Positions 20,155-32,330 of a stretch of 64,000 bases of DNA are shown here, piece after piece. This DNA is from Harmothoe impar (taxonomy: Eukaryota; Annelida; Polychaeta; Phyllodocida; Polynoidae), in the NCBI GenBank assembly GCA_947462335.1, contig OX381714.1:38847360-38911359 (forward strand), read 5' to 3'. The number at the start of each line of letters is the position of its first letter. Position 1 is the stretch's first letter. Position numbers and translations under genes: made by a program. Under the pieces are notes generated by a model that searched no databases, was not told the origin of the DNA, and worked only from the letters and a program-made list of their open reading frames with translations.

Positions 20155-20655
20155 TTTCTTAGGGGGAGTTATTGCTGGTAAATGACAAAGAGTGACAAGG
20201 AGGTGGGGGGTCCTGAAAATCGTCCAAAAATAGGTGACGTCATTTGTGCATGTTCCGTAGTGGTGCCAGGTAAATACACTAATTGGCCTAATCGATAGAT
20301 GCTGGTACCGCACAGACAGTGAATGGCGAGCATAAACACTGTGATGCCAATTACTTCCAGGACTGCCAAGGTCAGTAGTACAGATTAAGTTTTTGAATTT
20401 GCAATTCATATTTGTATCACAAAATCATTTTCAAAAAACATTTTACTTCAAAATACAGGTGAGGCATTCCCAGCCATTCATTATTCATTATAATTACATT
20501 CTGATTTAGTTAATGTGGTAATATGAATAATCAAAGGATGCAATATGTTAAGTCATGTCTGGTAATGCATGTCCAGTCCAAATGATAATACATGGGACAT
20601 ATTATAGGTCATACCAATTGGCAAGTTTGCTGCATTAAACAAAGAGAAAACAGTA

Positions 20656-20850
20656 CACCCCAGCAAATCGTGACCACACTATTCCAGCCTCACAAAATTT
20701 GCTTACAGGTTGCCGAATTTGGTCCAAATGATAATACATGCAACTTTGGTCAGGTTTGGTCATAACCAAATGCGGCAACTTTGGTCAGGTCTGACCATGA
20801 CCAAATTTGGCATGACCAAAGCTGGCCAATGGTGACCACGATTTGCTAGG
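20656..20850. repeat. Small TIR element (CAGCAAATCGTG ends)
   Basis: CAGCAAATCGTG near 20660 is mirrored by CACGATTTGCTAG near 20840. The interior is rich in TTTGGTCATGACCAAA-like palindromic words. In the paralogous region at 34530-34810 a related segment is tandemly duplicated. Confidence 0.5.
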
Positions 20851-21848
20851 ACTGTGATGATTACTATATTTATTTGAATTCTCCCTTGAAAGTATGCCAT
20901 CATTTTTACAGTGTACAATGAATCCGGAATACTCGAGAAAGTTATCAGGCTAGATCCAGAGATCCACCCAATTTTTAGGCCGTGTTATCATGAAGCCTGA
21001 TATTAAAAGCAAATGAGTATATGAACAAATACATGAGGTTATTATAATTCATGTATTTTGGTGTTTGTTCTGGTGGCTTTATCTATTAGACCTACAGTAC
21101 CATCGTGTTTATGCTTATAGATTTCAATACTCCTCTACGCTTGGCACTTATACAAGACAGGCGCTTATCTAAAACCGGGTACACAATGGTACAGTATGTT
21201 GTCAATAAAAGCATCCAACAATCAGATTAGTCCAAGATTTTCACTAAAAATGATTTTCTTTTTCCTGGAGGGCCATTGTCTATATGCATGCGTCCATTAG
21301 CATTGTTACATGCATAGTATGAGGTACAATACACCAGCAGAGGCCAAAAATTTTGTGCTTATTATAAGATAGATATTGGGTTCCCAGTCGTGAGCATACA
21401 CACTGTGATGCCAATTATGACAAGGACGCTAAGGTAAGGAGTACATATTAAGCTTTTGAATTTGCAATGCACATTTGTATCATACAATCCTTTCAAAATA
21501 CATTATTATTCAAAATATAATTGTGGCCTTCCCAGCCATGATGGCTAATATAATATTATGCATTATAGATACATTATGATTTGGTTAATGTGGTATGTGG
21601 TATGTGTGTAATATGAATATGAATAATTAAAGGATGCAATAAATTAAGTCGTGTCTGTTTATGCATGTTGAGTCCAACTGATACTATATGGTACGTGACA
21701 GGTCATACCAATTGACAATACAAATAATCACACAGTAAATTTGTATCAATACAAAAGATTTGCTACATTGCTTGGCAAGTTTGCTGCATTAAACTAAGTG
21801 AAAACAGTACACTATGTAGTGCAGCAGCACTTAAGGCTGATTAGATGA

Positions 21849-22111
21849 ACACCCATCACCAAAAAAGACTAACGTACACCAAATACCACCGGAAAGCTCT
21901 GATCATGGGCGTTTCAGGAATGGTTAGTGTAAAAAGGTTGTGAACAATCCAAGATGGCCATCAAAGTCCAAGATGACCACCAAAATATCAGAACTACACT
22001 TCCCGCGACCTAGATATGGCTTAGAATACTATTTCATCATATCTTAAAAGCCCATGATCAGAGCTTTCTGATGGTATTTGGCGTGCTTTAGTCATTTTTG
22101 GTGATGGGTGT
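21849..22111. mobile_element. MITE with about 60-bp terminal inverted repeats
   Basis: ACACCCATCACCAAAAAAG at the left end is matched in inverse by the right end GGTGATGGGTGT, and the similarity extends about 60 bp inward to GCTCTGATCATGGG. The paralogous region at 34873-34938 has only the right half. No clear target duplication was identified. Confidence 0.7.
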
Positions 22112-23025
22112 CGCCAGAAATAATGCTCCTGGCTCTCCAATGCTGCAGCTCTATATATCTGAAATCCCCCTGGCTACTGTGTGAATCAATGTAAATGAAT
22201 AAGGAATACTTGAGAACAAATAAATTGAGTAGTCTGGGCCCGCATCATGATCACCAAGCATCATGATGACTAAGTATATTGTGCATTAAAGCAGAAAGCG
22301 GCCTTTGTTGACCCCTCCAACATTGGTCCTTTCAGAGACTCCATGTTATACCTGACTAACATTTGTTTCTTCTCCGAGGAAATAGGATCAAATAATTTCT
22401 TTTGTCCACTGCTTTCTCAATTGCCAGGGAGCAAGATACATCTTTTAATTACCTCTTTCAAATAAAGGTAGCCTTAGTTACCCCCTTTTATCTAGATAAA
22501 ATCTGTCTGTAGTTGGGTGTGTATTGCACAATGCACACATTTCGCGCCACCATACTGGTGCAAAAGTCAAGAGATGGTCTGCTCCTAGCCCACAGATTGG
22601 CATTAAGCTAGGAGTCCAAGACTGGGGTCAGACGGGTCTTTATGTCAGGGGGCCAAGGGACCAAGAATCTCAGGGGCAATAAGTATGCACATTAACTGGG
22701 TAAGTTACCTTTCTTTCTTCAAGTGCCACTTCGCAACACTTTACCTAGCCAAAGGTCTTTCAATTGTAGTTTTTACGCCAAATCTTTTTCACTCCTACAT
22801 TATGACAATTACCACAGGGATAGACCTATATACCGAACCCTTTCCTGTCATAGCAGTCAGTGCACAGGCAAATTATGTACAAGGACTTGGAACATGGTAA
22901 GAAAAGCATAAGGAAAATCAGACCTGAATTTTATTTCAGATTCAGCCAAAACCTGCATCTTGACATTGTCAGGAGGGAAGCGTCAGTTCAATTTCGAAAT
23001 TGCATTCACTGAAGTACAAGGCAAC

Positions 23026-24021
23026 ATGAAGAATGAGGGAAGATCCAAGTGCCCACAGCTAACTGGTTGCTTATTTGCCTTAGTCAACCTAACATTGATT
23101 GCTTTGTCCTCTTGCTGCACTCAAGCTCTGCGGGGAGCCATCCCAGACTTCCAGCTGTCAGTGACACGCTCGCTGTTACAATCTATTGCCTACATCACCA
23201 GTGGGAAACTTATTGGAGCTGACTTCAACATCAACAAAGATACTTTCCCTGGGATTCTTGCTCTAGGTGTGTCATACATGGTATTTAACGTGGGGTTGTA
23301 TGGAGCCACAACATATTTACCGTTAAGTGAGGTTGAGTGCCTTGTGACAATGGCAAGCCTGCTCTTTACTTTATTCTTCAGTAAAATCTTCCAGACAGAG
23401 ATAACAAAGATGAATGTAATATCAGCCTTTGTGTGTGCAGGTGGTGTTCTCCTGGTGGCACAGCCCCATTGGTTGTTTGAAGGGCATCATTTTGAATCAG
23501 CATCAGTATCCAAAGTTTCTCAGTTTATTCACCCAACAAATGATTTGAGTCAATATGAGGTAGTTAGTACAAGTGACATGTTTAAGGGTTATTCACTAGC
23601 CATTATTGGAGGTGCTGGTACAGGTTTTCTGTTTAGTGTGACTGGAAGACTTGCACTTGAATCCATCGTTAAAGCTTCCTATGCAGCAGCTATCTGCCTA
23701 GGTAGTTCAGTGGTATTCATGTTTTATATGGAAGACCCTGTATTAGTCATGGATGTAAGTCAGGCCATGTTGGTGTTTGGACAAGCTGCATTAAATGTAG
23801 TGTCACTTATAATATTCTTCCACGCAGGGAACTACATTATTGGGCCAGCTCTATCACTGGTGTTCAGTTTTTCAGTGATAGCAATGCTAGTATGTCAGTA
23901 CACCATCATGCATTCTATCAAACCAGGGAACTACAACTGGATTGAGGTACTTGGGTGCCTTATTATCGTGTCTGGTACAAGCATTCAACCTGTAGTGGAC
24001 ATGCTAATGAAAAAGGCATAG
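23026..24021 (+). CDS. SLC35G-like transporter, copy a (DMT/EamA fold)
   Basis: An intact single-exon ORF of 331 aa from the ATG at 23026. The length and dense hydrophobic segments (about ten membrane spans in two halves of five) match the EamA/drug-metabolite transporter superfamily, most like the SLC35G/TMEM20 group, whose members are about 330-365 aa and often intronless. Conserved-looking features include the SLLQSI-AYI helix, AGGVLLVAQPHWLF at the end of the first half, and GPALSLVFSFSVI...WIEVLGCLIIVSG at the end of the second. Substrate unknown; probable multi-span membrane carrier. The frame can be extended 22 codons upstream only from a non-ATG codon, and copy c has a stop there, so 23026 is the start. 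AATAAA follows at 24037-24042. It differs from copy c at about 30 residues. Confidence 0.8.
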   Translation: MKNEGRSKCPQLTGCLFALVNLTLIALSSCCTQALRGAIPDFQLSVTRSLLQSIAYITSGKLIGADFNINKDTFPGILALGVSYMVFNVGLYGATTYLPLSEVECLVTMASLLFTLFFSKIFQTEITKMNVISAFVCAGGVLLVAQPHWLFEGHHFESASVSKVSQFIHPTNDLSQYEVVSTSDMFKGYSLAIIGGAGTGFLFSVTGRLALESIVKASYAAAICLGSSVVFMFYMEDPVLVMDVSQAMLVFGQAALNVVSLIIFFHAGNYIIGPALSLVFSFSVIAMLVCQYTIMHSIKPGNYNWIEVLGCLIIVSGTSIQPVVDMLMKKA

Positions 24022-24036
24022 GCTTATTAATTGCAT

Positions 24037-24042
24037 AATAAA
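24037..24042 (+). terminator. Polyadenylation signal of copy a
   Basis: AATAAA 16 bp after the stop codon; the equivalent signal is kept after copy c at 36849-36854. Confidence 0.6.
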
Positions 24043-25210
24043 TATTGGTTTATGGTGGGAGCCTACATTCGACAACATCTTCTGAAAGTGACATTCCTTG
24101 CAAATGGTATGCACAGTGATAGGAAATTTAAGATTGAGAGAAGCGGACTCCCAGTGAACAAATAATGTTCAGTGCATTGGCGGATCCAGGGAGGGGCCCG
24201 ATGGGCCTTGGCCCCCTCCCCCCCTAAAAAAAGGGGGGAAGAAGAGAGAAGAAAGAGAAGAAAAGGGGGGAAAGGAAGAGAGAAGGGCACAATATCATAT
24301 AACACTCTATATCAGTGGAGAATGAATCATAGGACCTGAATGAGGACCCTTGGAGATGGGGGGCAGTGGGCAGAGGCCCTGGGGGGCTATCCTTACAGAT
24401 TTGAACCTTGCGTAATGATTGCCAATACTTATGACTATGGAAAGTAGTGATTGTCACGCACTCCCCCTCCTTGTCCCACGGTCTTTTATACAAGGCCCTG
24501 CTCCTTGGCCCTTCTATCTACATTTTTGTCTAATGGGCCTCTTCATTAGTCAAGGTTGAGATTTGGGGTGTTGAGAGGGGAGGTATTGGGGGAGGTTGAA
24601 GATAGTTCTGGGAGGGGGTGGGGGATAGCTACATATATGAAGAGCAAAGGGAGAATTATGGGGAGAAGTTGAAAAATTCAACCAGGGAGGGTCCTGGATG
24701 GGGTGGCCGGTGGGGCAGGGGTATGGGCCCTTCCTCTCGGCCTTCCATAATCTACATCACTTCCCCCGAACTTCAATTCAAGTCCCTATATCTAGAGCTC
24801 TCCTCCTAGATTGCAGTGAGGGGGAAACATTGTGCAGATGGAGAAAGGGCATGGAGGGGTTGTGGTGAGGAGTAGACAATAATACAGAACCCTTCGTCAT
24901 AATATTCCTTGAAACTAATTCCTATGAATTCTCCATGAATAACACGGGTCGAACTGTGGTCAGTCCAACAAATTAACCTCTAATTATACCAGAAGGCTTT
25001 CCAAGCCAAATGATAGAGGATAGATGCAGACTTGAGTTTTAAAATATTGTGTCCCAAAATTCAGGAGAATGCACCATTTCAAGTCTAGACCATCAACATT
25101 TTCCTGGGGGAGGTGAGGAGTGCTCGGGGGTAAACAGACAGTCCCTCCAGGTTGGCCAGGTTTGCCCCCCCCCTCTACCAAATCCTGGATCCGCCACAGA
25201 GTTCATTTAC
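24043..25210. other. Gene-free spacer after copy a
   Basis: Purine-rich and G-run-rich DNA (24195-24280, 24560-24740) without a supported gene. The words 'GGCGGATCCAGG' near 24180 and 'CCTGGATCCGCCA' near 25183 are inverted, so 24180-25197 may be a TIR-bounded insertion. Confidence 0.4.
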
Positions 25211-26796
25211 TTTTGGAGATGTTTGCCTGTAGAACATGCAGAACACCAGAGATCCAAACACACACATTATCAACGCTTTACACATACAGCTCTAGATAAC
25301 AGTTGTTTATAATCCAGTTCTCAATGTTTTTGTTTGCACATTTTCACTGTTTTATCACCAATTTCTAACTATTATATCAACAATAATAATGTCAATGGTA
25401 TAGACAACTACATTACTCTTGGATATCGACAGCCTTTTATATAATACATTAGTGACATCTGTCTTAGACAGTAACACTTAATAGATAATCTGACTAGATA
25501 GACTCAGTCATTAGACACTCTCCATTCAATATAACCACTACTGGCACTTTCACAACAAAAAGTATATAACACTACTAGTGTCAGAGAATAGTTACAAGAA
25601 AACGTGCAATAGGAACTAAACTATCCTATATCCAAATATAATCAGTGAAGTAGTGGCTTGCGTGCGAACTGCTCCAAAATCCTTTGAAAGTGTACATGGA
25701 TAGGTGGCAGCACCAACTGAACAGAGCTAACAGCCTATGTTCTGGGGTCTCTCGGACCTGTTGCGTTTTATTGTATTATTCAGTATATCATAAAGACACA
25801 AATCAAACACTTAAACATTTTCATTGCTAGGATATCAATTTACTCCATCTTAATCCCACAACATATGTAACTATATAATTATCAGAGTGGACTGCACATG
25901 AAAACCCTTTTCATCAAACTAACCAAAAGTATGTTAGTCAATTTGCCAAGGTTTGGGGAGCATCCATGATTTTTCCTCATTTTTTGTCATTGTTTTAAAC
26001 TCATCACACTAACTACTCATTAATGGTATGTGCATAGATCACCTGATGTACACCTGTTAGTTTTAATTAAATTGTTAACCTTACTGAACTTGTCTGGTTT
26101 TGGGTGACATTCTTTTAAACCTAAATTTAGGCTGCTGAGAGCACACAGTCCTTAGTGCGTGCACCCCCAATAATGTACACTTTATCTATATTTGAAATAA
26201 TCCTGGATATTACTTCAATTATAACATAGTTGAGTATCCATGGTAGCTCCTGTCTATTCATCTATATAGGGTCTTATTGATTGCAATGAAGGTAGTCTAC
26301 ATTTTGCTTAAGATTATGCTTATTATCTAATTATTGTATTTCTCTCTATTGTTGTACTTTTTTTGTGTGTTTTTCACTACGCTGATAAACATTGCACATG
26401 ATACTGTATGCATGTCTGAGCCATCATATCTCATATAGACTGGTGACAAAATGAGAAATCCTGCCAGCAAGGGGAATTTTAAAGTATAAACAGGCAAGAT
26501 CACTTTCTGGAGTAATTTAAGTGTGCTGAATCCAAATATCACAATTGCCAAGCTCTAAAATGGCTCCTTCTATGTAGAAACTACAAAAACAAAATGGCTA
26601 CTATTGTTTTTATTCATCATTCCTAGTCATGTAATACATCAAAATAAAGGGATTTTAGAGACCAGACAGTCTGAAACACCGCACATGATACTGTATGCTT
26701 GTCTGATACTTCATATCTCATAATACTAAAACTAAGTAAAAGTGTTCAATTGCCATATCTTTTTGTAGCAAAAGGGTTGTAGCCCGGATAACCATG

Positions 26797-28104
26797 TATG
26801 TATGTATGTATGTAAATTCTTTTATTTATACTGAAAAACATATAGGCATTAATGGTTGCCTGTAATTATTCTGTATCCAGTTGATGGTTTATATATTTCA
26901 CTTGTACATGAATAGCTTAAAACAGTGTGGCTTAAGGCCATATATGGAGGAGATAGAACAGATGTTAGTAGCCCAAAAATGCAAAGCATAGCAATGTCAG
27001 GTGTTGTGTAATGAATACACACCCAGAGAGCCAAAACAGATGGGTCTCTGAGGTGTGTATCCCCACACGAGAAGGCTGTTGGTGGTAGCCAGTTTATGGT
27101 CAACCAGGTCAGGTGGTGTACCTGATTTCCAAAGGACGGATGTTATGTCCTGAATCGGCATGTGGATAGTATACTGCCAATACATATATATACTATAATA
27201 TCCCAATAAAATAAAGTTTAAAGGACGATCTTGTTGTCCTTAAAAGGAAACCCAGTGGTCAGTTGGGTTTCAGGTCATGGATGAGGTATGAGAGGGGGGG
27301 AGGGGAATCAGGCCCATGTCAAATGATTATATCTCAAAATACGATCAGAAAAGTGTTTTTGGGCCCATGCTACAAACTCACTATGGGTTCCAAGTGCACG
27401 AACTTCATTTTTTAGTCCATTCCACACCTGGGCTAGCCTGAATCTAAGGCTCTTGCGATAAGCGGGGTCCTTGGCTCTAATAACTTTAAGAAGCCGGTTA
27501 TCATGCAATCTCGTTCTCACAGGCCTATCATCTAGGTTATCTACCATGAGTGATTTAGTGAAAGCCATCTTGTGAAGATGTAGACTCCTTCTATCACTAA
27601 GACTATTAAGCTTGGCCTTTCTATGAAGGGCTGTCCTACTTGTAACACCAGTGCGTCTGTAAGCCACTCTTAGTGCTTTGTTCACCAGACTCTGTATATC
27701 TTTAAGCTGATGTTTGTTAGCTGACATGTAAAAAATATCACAGTAGTCAACAGTCGGGATTAACATGGTTTTGACAATTTTAACTGCTGATTTCTCTGTG
27801 AGATTATATTTAATATGACTAAATAGTTTCATCTTAAACCTTGTGTTTTTCTTGAGTGTGCCTATATGATGGGCAAAATCCAGCATTGGGTCTAAAATAA
27901 GGCCTAGATATTTATAGGAGGGAGCTGCGGCTATGGTTTCTCCGCTGATACTAAGTCTGGGTCTAATCCAATCATTGTGTAGAGCTTTGGTGGTAAAACA
28001 TATATACTTTGTCTTCTTACTGTTTAGGGAGAGCTTGTTCATCTCACACCATTGCTCAATGTTTTGTAGGTCCAGGTTGATGGTTCCAGTTACAGGTACT
28101 TGGT
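26797..28104 (-). mobile_element. 5'-truncated LINE insertion
   Basis: ACCATG occurs at 26791-26796 and 28105-28110, and both flanks continue into a module that is uninterrupted at about 31115 and 40905, so these are the insertion borders with a likely 6-bp target duplication. On the minus strand the element ends in a (CATA)n tail, at 26797-26812 on the plus strand, and it starts inside the RT coding region, as expected of target-primed reverse transcription with 5' truncation. Confidence 0.85.
27308..28104 (-). CDS. LINE reverse transcriptase, C-terminal part
   Basis: The open frame extends to an ATG at 28297, but residues coded by 28105-28297 come from the host repeat, not the LINE. The LINE part begins around NLDLQNIEQWCEMNKLSLN and shows the post-catalytic RT region common to jockey/CR1-like non-LTR elements: KLSLNSKKTKY, YKYLGLILD, then the thumb/connection with LIPTVDYCD and an Arg-rich tail ending SLRFRLAQVWNGL. 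The endonuclease and the RT catalytic Asp box are missing because of 5' truncation. The remaining frame is uninterrupted, suggesting moderate age. Clade not assigned. Confidence 0.8.
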
Positions 28105-28582
28105 ACCATGATAAACACCTCCAGGAAAAAGTCATGCAAATGAAAATGACAGTCTTGTATCTGCTTTTATGTTCTAGATGGTGATCCCCCGATCCCACAT
28201 ATACTTGCAAGTTGATCCTTGCACTTGCAGGGTTGGAGGAACTCCTGTCGCTTTCAGGTGCCTTAACTCCATTTCCCGCTATGGAGCACCCTGTCATTCC
28301 TTATAAGTACTTGCTCAATGAATATGGGGAAATGTTGAATTCAAGAAGCTCCTCCGCCATTTTCCATTCACATCACTCCAATCGTCTTCTCTGTATGAAA
28401 TAAATCCAGGAGAATGTAAAACGTTTTAAATTACTCAGAATCATATGGATGAAATTATTGTCATTTTCTAGATACATTTTTATAGCATTTGGCTTTCCTT
28501 GTCTATGCTTACTGTGCATGTGCTGGGAGTCGACCCTTGGTGCATCTCACACGGAAGGTTTATATCAAACTAACATAGGGCT

Positions 28583-28727
28583 TAGTTTTTCAGTGATAGC
28601 AATGCTAATATGTCAGTACACCATCATGCATTCTATCAAACCAGGGAACTATAACTGGATTGAGGTACTCGGATGTCTTATTATTGTGTCTGATGCAAGC
28701 ATTTAACCTGTAGTGGACATGTTAATG
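28583..28727 (+). pseudogene. SLC35G-like fragment b
   Basis: A roughly 145-bp fragment matches the last 45 codons of copies a and c: SFSVIAMLICQYTIMHSIKPG through WIEVLGCLIIVSD, then a premature stop where copy a reads SIQP. The 5' nine-tenths of the gene is absent. It joins directly to the end of downstream module copy 1, so it is a relic of a middle gene copy in a three-unit tandem array. Confidence 0.9.
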
Positions 28728-29989
28728 TGTCATCATATAGGAGCAGAGTAGTGCCACCCAGATGTATGGCGACAGTACTTATAGGCTGTGTGGGGAGGGG
28801 CTTTGTAGGCCCTCCCCACTCCAAGTGATTATAGTTAGAATATAAGGCAAACTGCCCCCCTCCATGTTCCCCCTCCATTTAACTAAACACCTCAGTGAGA
28901 TGTGACAAGGTTATCATAGCTGATTGAGGGGCAATGTGTAGGCTATCAAACAAACCTAGAGCATTGTGTTGGGTGCAAGCAACATGTAGGTGCATGCTGG
29001 TGAGCGTGTAGACCGCTGCACTGCGTTAACCCTTTAAGGTCCGCACAGTGATTTGATTTAACATGCCGCGTCTAGAGAAGTGATGCACTCCTGAAGGGTT
29101 GGCATCATGCAGTAAATCACTGGGTCTGCATTCAAGTATCATGCCAACTCGATGGTTTTGATAAAACTCATAGGGTCAGCTTGAATCAAAGAGGATCACT
29201 TAAGGTGCATATATGCATTTAAAGATTATGCACCTCTTAAAGTGCCAGGCTTGACATGTCACCTTACAGACCTTGGGTACACTCTATGGGGCTTTGACTG
29301 TTTTATTAAATGTAGAACATATTATCACTTTATTATATAGAACTGTTATTATGTTAAAACAATAGTTATTCAACTTTGAACGCAGGTCCTGCTTGAAACT
29401 GCAGTTCATGCTCTAAATCTACTGGCTAATTGATGATGGTTAACAAAAATTATATGATGATGAGTACAGCATCAGTAATATCAAGCATAAACTCATCCGT
29501 AGTCATAATGATATTGTGAAACCTATTTTGTTGATCATAATTTGATACGACCATATCTAGATACGACAACTGAACGAGCAGCTCTTCGGAGTCATTAACT
29601 CTTTAATACTATTTATGCATATTCAGCTATAGTAGGGCCTATGTAGCCTTTGTTGACATGCTTGTCACAATCCTTCACACAATATATCACTATTAGCAAC
29701 CCTAATGAGACCTTAGATAATGAGCAACAAATGTATGTCACAACAAATCGATATACAGTAAGCACCCCATATAATAGCCACGTTGTTGGTAATCAGTGGT
29801 AATTATACAAAGAGACCACTTGAGATGACCTACATGCCCTGCCCACTTCATAACATAAACTGTAGTAATATGTATAGGCTGATCGTACCTTTTGTAGGCA
29901 GGTCTTACAATGCAAATTAGGAAGATATAGGAGAAAAAAGGTATGTCCAAACACAAGGATACGGGGGCTTTAATGAAAAAGGCAAAGGC
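28728..29989. other. Gene-free spacer after fragment b
   Basis: No gene supported. TTAACCCTTTAAGGTCCGCA at 29025 onward resembles the left end of the TTAA-flanked MITE at 62841-63084; its right end is not clear. The spacer length before the next downstream module (about 1.26 kb) equals that after copy a. Confidence 0.5.
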
Positions 29990-31330
29990 TAATTTGTTAC
30001 ATATTATCATCAAAGCTTTACACATACAGCTCAAGATGATATTTGTTCATTATCCTGTTTTCCATGTTTTTATTTGCACCATTTCAATGTTTTATCACCA
30101 ATTTGTTACCATAATATTAACAATAATGATGTCAATGGTATAGATAACTAAATTACTCTTGGATATCAACAGCCTTTTACATAATGTATTAGTGAAATAT
30201 GTCACCGACAGTAGCATTTCATAGTTATCTGACAAGATACTCTCAGTCATTAGACACTCACGATCCAGTATTAACCATTACCAGCACTTTCTCAACAATA
30301 TGTATATCCTTTGAAAGTGTACACAGGTAGGTGGCAGCACCAACTGAACAGAGCTAACAGCCTATGTTCTGGGGTCTCTCGGACCTATTGCATTTTACTG
30401 TATTATTTAGTATATCTTAAAGACACAAGACAAACACTTAAACATTGCTAGGATGTTAATTTTTTCCCCTTAATCCCACAAAATATGTAACTATGTATCA
30501 GAGTGTACTGCACATGAAAACCATTTTTATTATTATTAAACTTACCAAAAATATATTAGTCAATTCGCCAAGGTTTGGGGAACATCCATGATTTTTCCTC
30601 ATCACGCTAACTGCTTATCAAGTGTATGTGCATAGATCACCTGATGTACACCTGTTCATTCTAAATAAATTGTCAACCTTACTCAACTTGTCTGGTTTTG
30701 TGTGACATATTAACATTAATTAAGTAATATTTTGAACCTAAATTTAGACTGCTGAGAGCACAGAGCCCTCAGTGCATGCCTGTTTTTGAAATCTCTAGGT
30801 TTGGACTCTCAATATAGTGGGATGAGACCCTGAGCAGTCTGGTGACCTTAGATACTAGCAGCTTAAAAAGCATTCCCAACAATGTACACTTTAAGTTTAT
30901 TTGAAATAATCCTAGATATGACTTCAATTAACATCGTTTAGTATCCATGGTATGTTTACTTCTAAGCTCCTGATTATTCATACTGTATGCATGTCCGAGC
31001 CATCACATCTCATACTAAAACTAAGTTAAAGTGTTTAATTGCCATATCTTGTGGACATGCTTGCACGTATGCGTGACTTAGTGTAAGAAAAGGGTTTTTG
31101 GCCGGCTAACCACAATAAACACGTCCAGGAAAATATCATGCAAATGAAGATGAGTCTTGTTTCTGCTTTCATGTTCTAGATGGTGATCCCCAATCAGACA
31201 TATATCTGCAAGTTGATCCTTGCACTTACAGGGTTAAGGAGACTCCTGTCAATCCTGTCGCTTCCAGGTGCCGTACGTATCTCCCTCTCCGTTACGGAGC
31301 ACCCTGTTATTCCTTATAAGTACTTGCGCA
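29990..31330. repeat. Downstream module, copy 2
   Basis: An uninterrupted copy of the module also present at 25211-28445 and 38640-41200. It provides the unoccupied reference for the LINE (near 31115) and for the TIR element at 39080-40126 (near 30405). Non-coding. Confidence 0.85.
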
Positions 31331-31510
31331 GTGAATATGGGGAAATGTTGTATATATGACTCTGTGTCACCAAAGTATTGCAGGTGCAAAAGTGATGTAT
31401 TTGACCAGGTGTCGTATTTGACCCCTATGTCCATTCAAAAGTGATTCATCTCATATACAGTCATAGTATTCTAATGAAACACTAAACAACTATTTAACAA
31501 GGATTACTTT
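31331..31510. repeat. Upstream segment of copy c, broken part
   Basis: Matches 19081-19245 (CTGTGTCACCAAAG, TCGTATTTGAC, CATATACAGTCATAG). The match resumes at 33363 with the ACATGTAAAACAGATT word, so about 1.85 kb was inserted here or lost upstream of copy a. Confidence 0.8.
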
Positions 31511-31694
31511 ATAGGTCCATTGTATACCTCAGCCTACCACTACTGACGCCAATGTCTTGCAATTGGTCACGCCCAGTTGACCCAGTCTGTAGGTACCAAT
31601 ACTACACACACGGTGGCACCCTAGTGCAGAACTAAGTCACTGAAGGAGAACTGTGCTTGACCTTTCTATGTTACTACATGTACCTCCACACTCC

Positions 31695-31997
31695 TACTCT
31701 CGTTCCCAGATCCTTCCAAAGGACGGCTCTGGTAACTGCCAAATATTGGGATTTTGCTGGGTCTGGGCAACCCCTTCTGGTAGGCTGGAACCAGCGAACA
31801 GGAACAGGAAATGGAACCAGAAAGGCTGATGGTAAAACTACCTAAAACTACCATCATACATTCTGGTTCCATTTCCTGTTCCTGTTCGCTGGTTCCAGCC
31901 TACCAGCAGGGGTTGCCCAGACCCAGCAAAATCCCAAGTTCAAGGTCATTTGGCTGTTACCAGAGCCTTCCTTCGGAAGGATTTGGGAACGAGAGTA
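31695..31997. mobile_element. Long-hairpin MITE with 9-bp target duplication
   Basis: The 303-bp element starts TACTCTCGTTCCC and ends GGGAACGAGAGTA; the inverted arms are about 145 bp each with a loop of about 10 bp. CCACACTCC flanks it directly on both sides (31686-31694 and 31998-32006). A 9-bp duplication with long inverted repeats is typical of Mutator-like (MULE) elements. It lies in the 1.85-kb segment missing from the copy a region. Confidence 0.88.
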
Positions 31998-32029
31998 CCA
32001 CACTCCATGCACAGGGCTGACACTACTGA

Positions 32030-32330
32030 CAGGGGGATATCCCTAGACCCTTACATTTGACATGGCGACATGGGCCATATTGGGCCTTAGTGACATGGGA
32101 CATGAGGAAAAAATAGATAGTGACATGGGACATGGTGTATTTCTTAAAATCGATATGGTGACATGGGAATTCCTTAAGCTCAATATGGTGACATGATAAT
32201 CTCTTAAAATCGACATGGGACATGGGGACCCCCCATCAAGGGCCCCAGGGGGCCAGACACGGCGGGAGATACAGGCCCAGGCCTGAGTGACCACTGCAGA
32301 GACGGCCTCTGCCTGGTGTCTGTGTGCCTA
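32030..32330 (-). repeat. Dispersed CATGTCGAATTTAAG-type repeat
   Basis: Degenerate tandem words of the form CGACATGGTGACATGGG. In reverse complement it matches 54098-54345 and 54730-54905, including the GGGTCCCC and GGGCCCTGG boundary words. Unclassified repeat family; non-coding. Confidence 0.65.

Larger units (their letters stand above)
18367..23025. other. Gene-free upstream part of the SLC35G-like array
   Basis: No coding sequence is supported. From about 19081 it is homologous to DNA upstream of the second gene copy: 19081-19245 with 31331-31510; 19250-20050 with 33365-34140; 20200-20700 with 34170-34640; 22100-23025 with 34900-35836. A MITE half (GGAACATTCACAAATGACG) lies near 18748 and a G-run at 18807-18818. 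Several foldback elements are listed separately. Confidence 0.75.
25211..28445. repeat. Downstream module, copy 1 (split by a LINE)
   Basis: Homologous to 29990-31330 and 38640-41200. Shared landmarks: ACACCAGAGATCCAAACAC near 25250, AGGTGGCAGCACCAACTGA near 25700, GGTTTGGGGAGCATCCATG near 25950 and, after the LINE, CATGCAAATGAAAATGAC near 28133. Non-coding. It belongs to the unit duplicated with the transporter gene. Confidence 0.85.

Noticed and set aside
22897..22939. GTAAGA...TTTCAG pair before transporter copy a that looks like an intron
   Set aside because: 43 bp is shorter than usual for animal introns, and it lies wholly upstream of the start codon; only a weak 5' UTR possibility remains.
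28105..28297. N-terminal extension of the LINE frame
   Set aside because: Encoded by the host repeat module flanking the truncated LINE.
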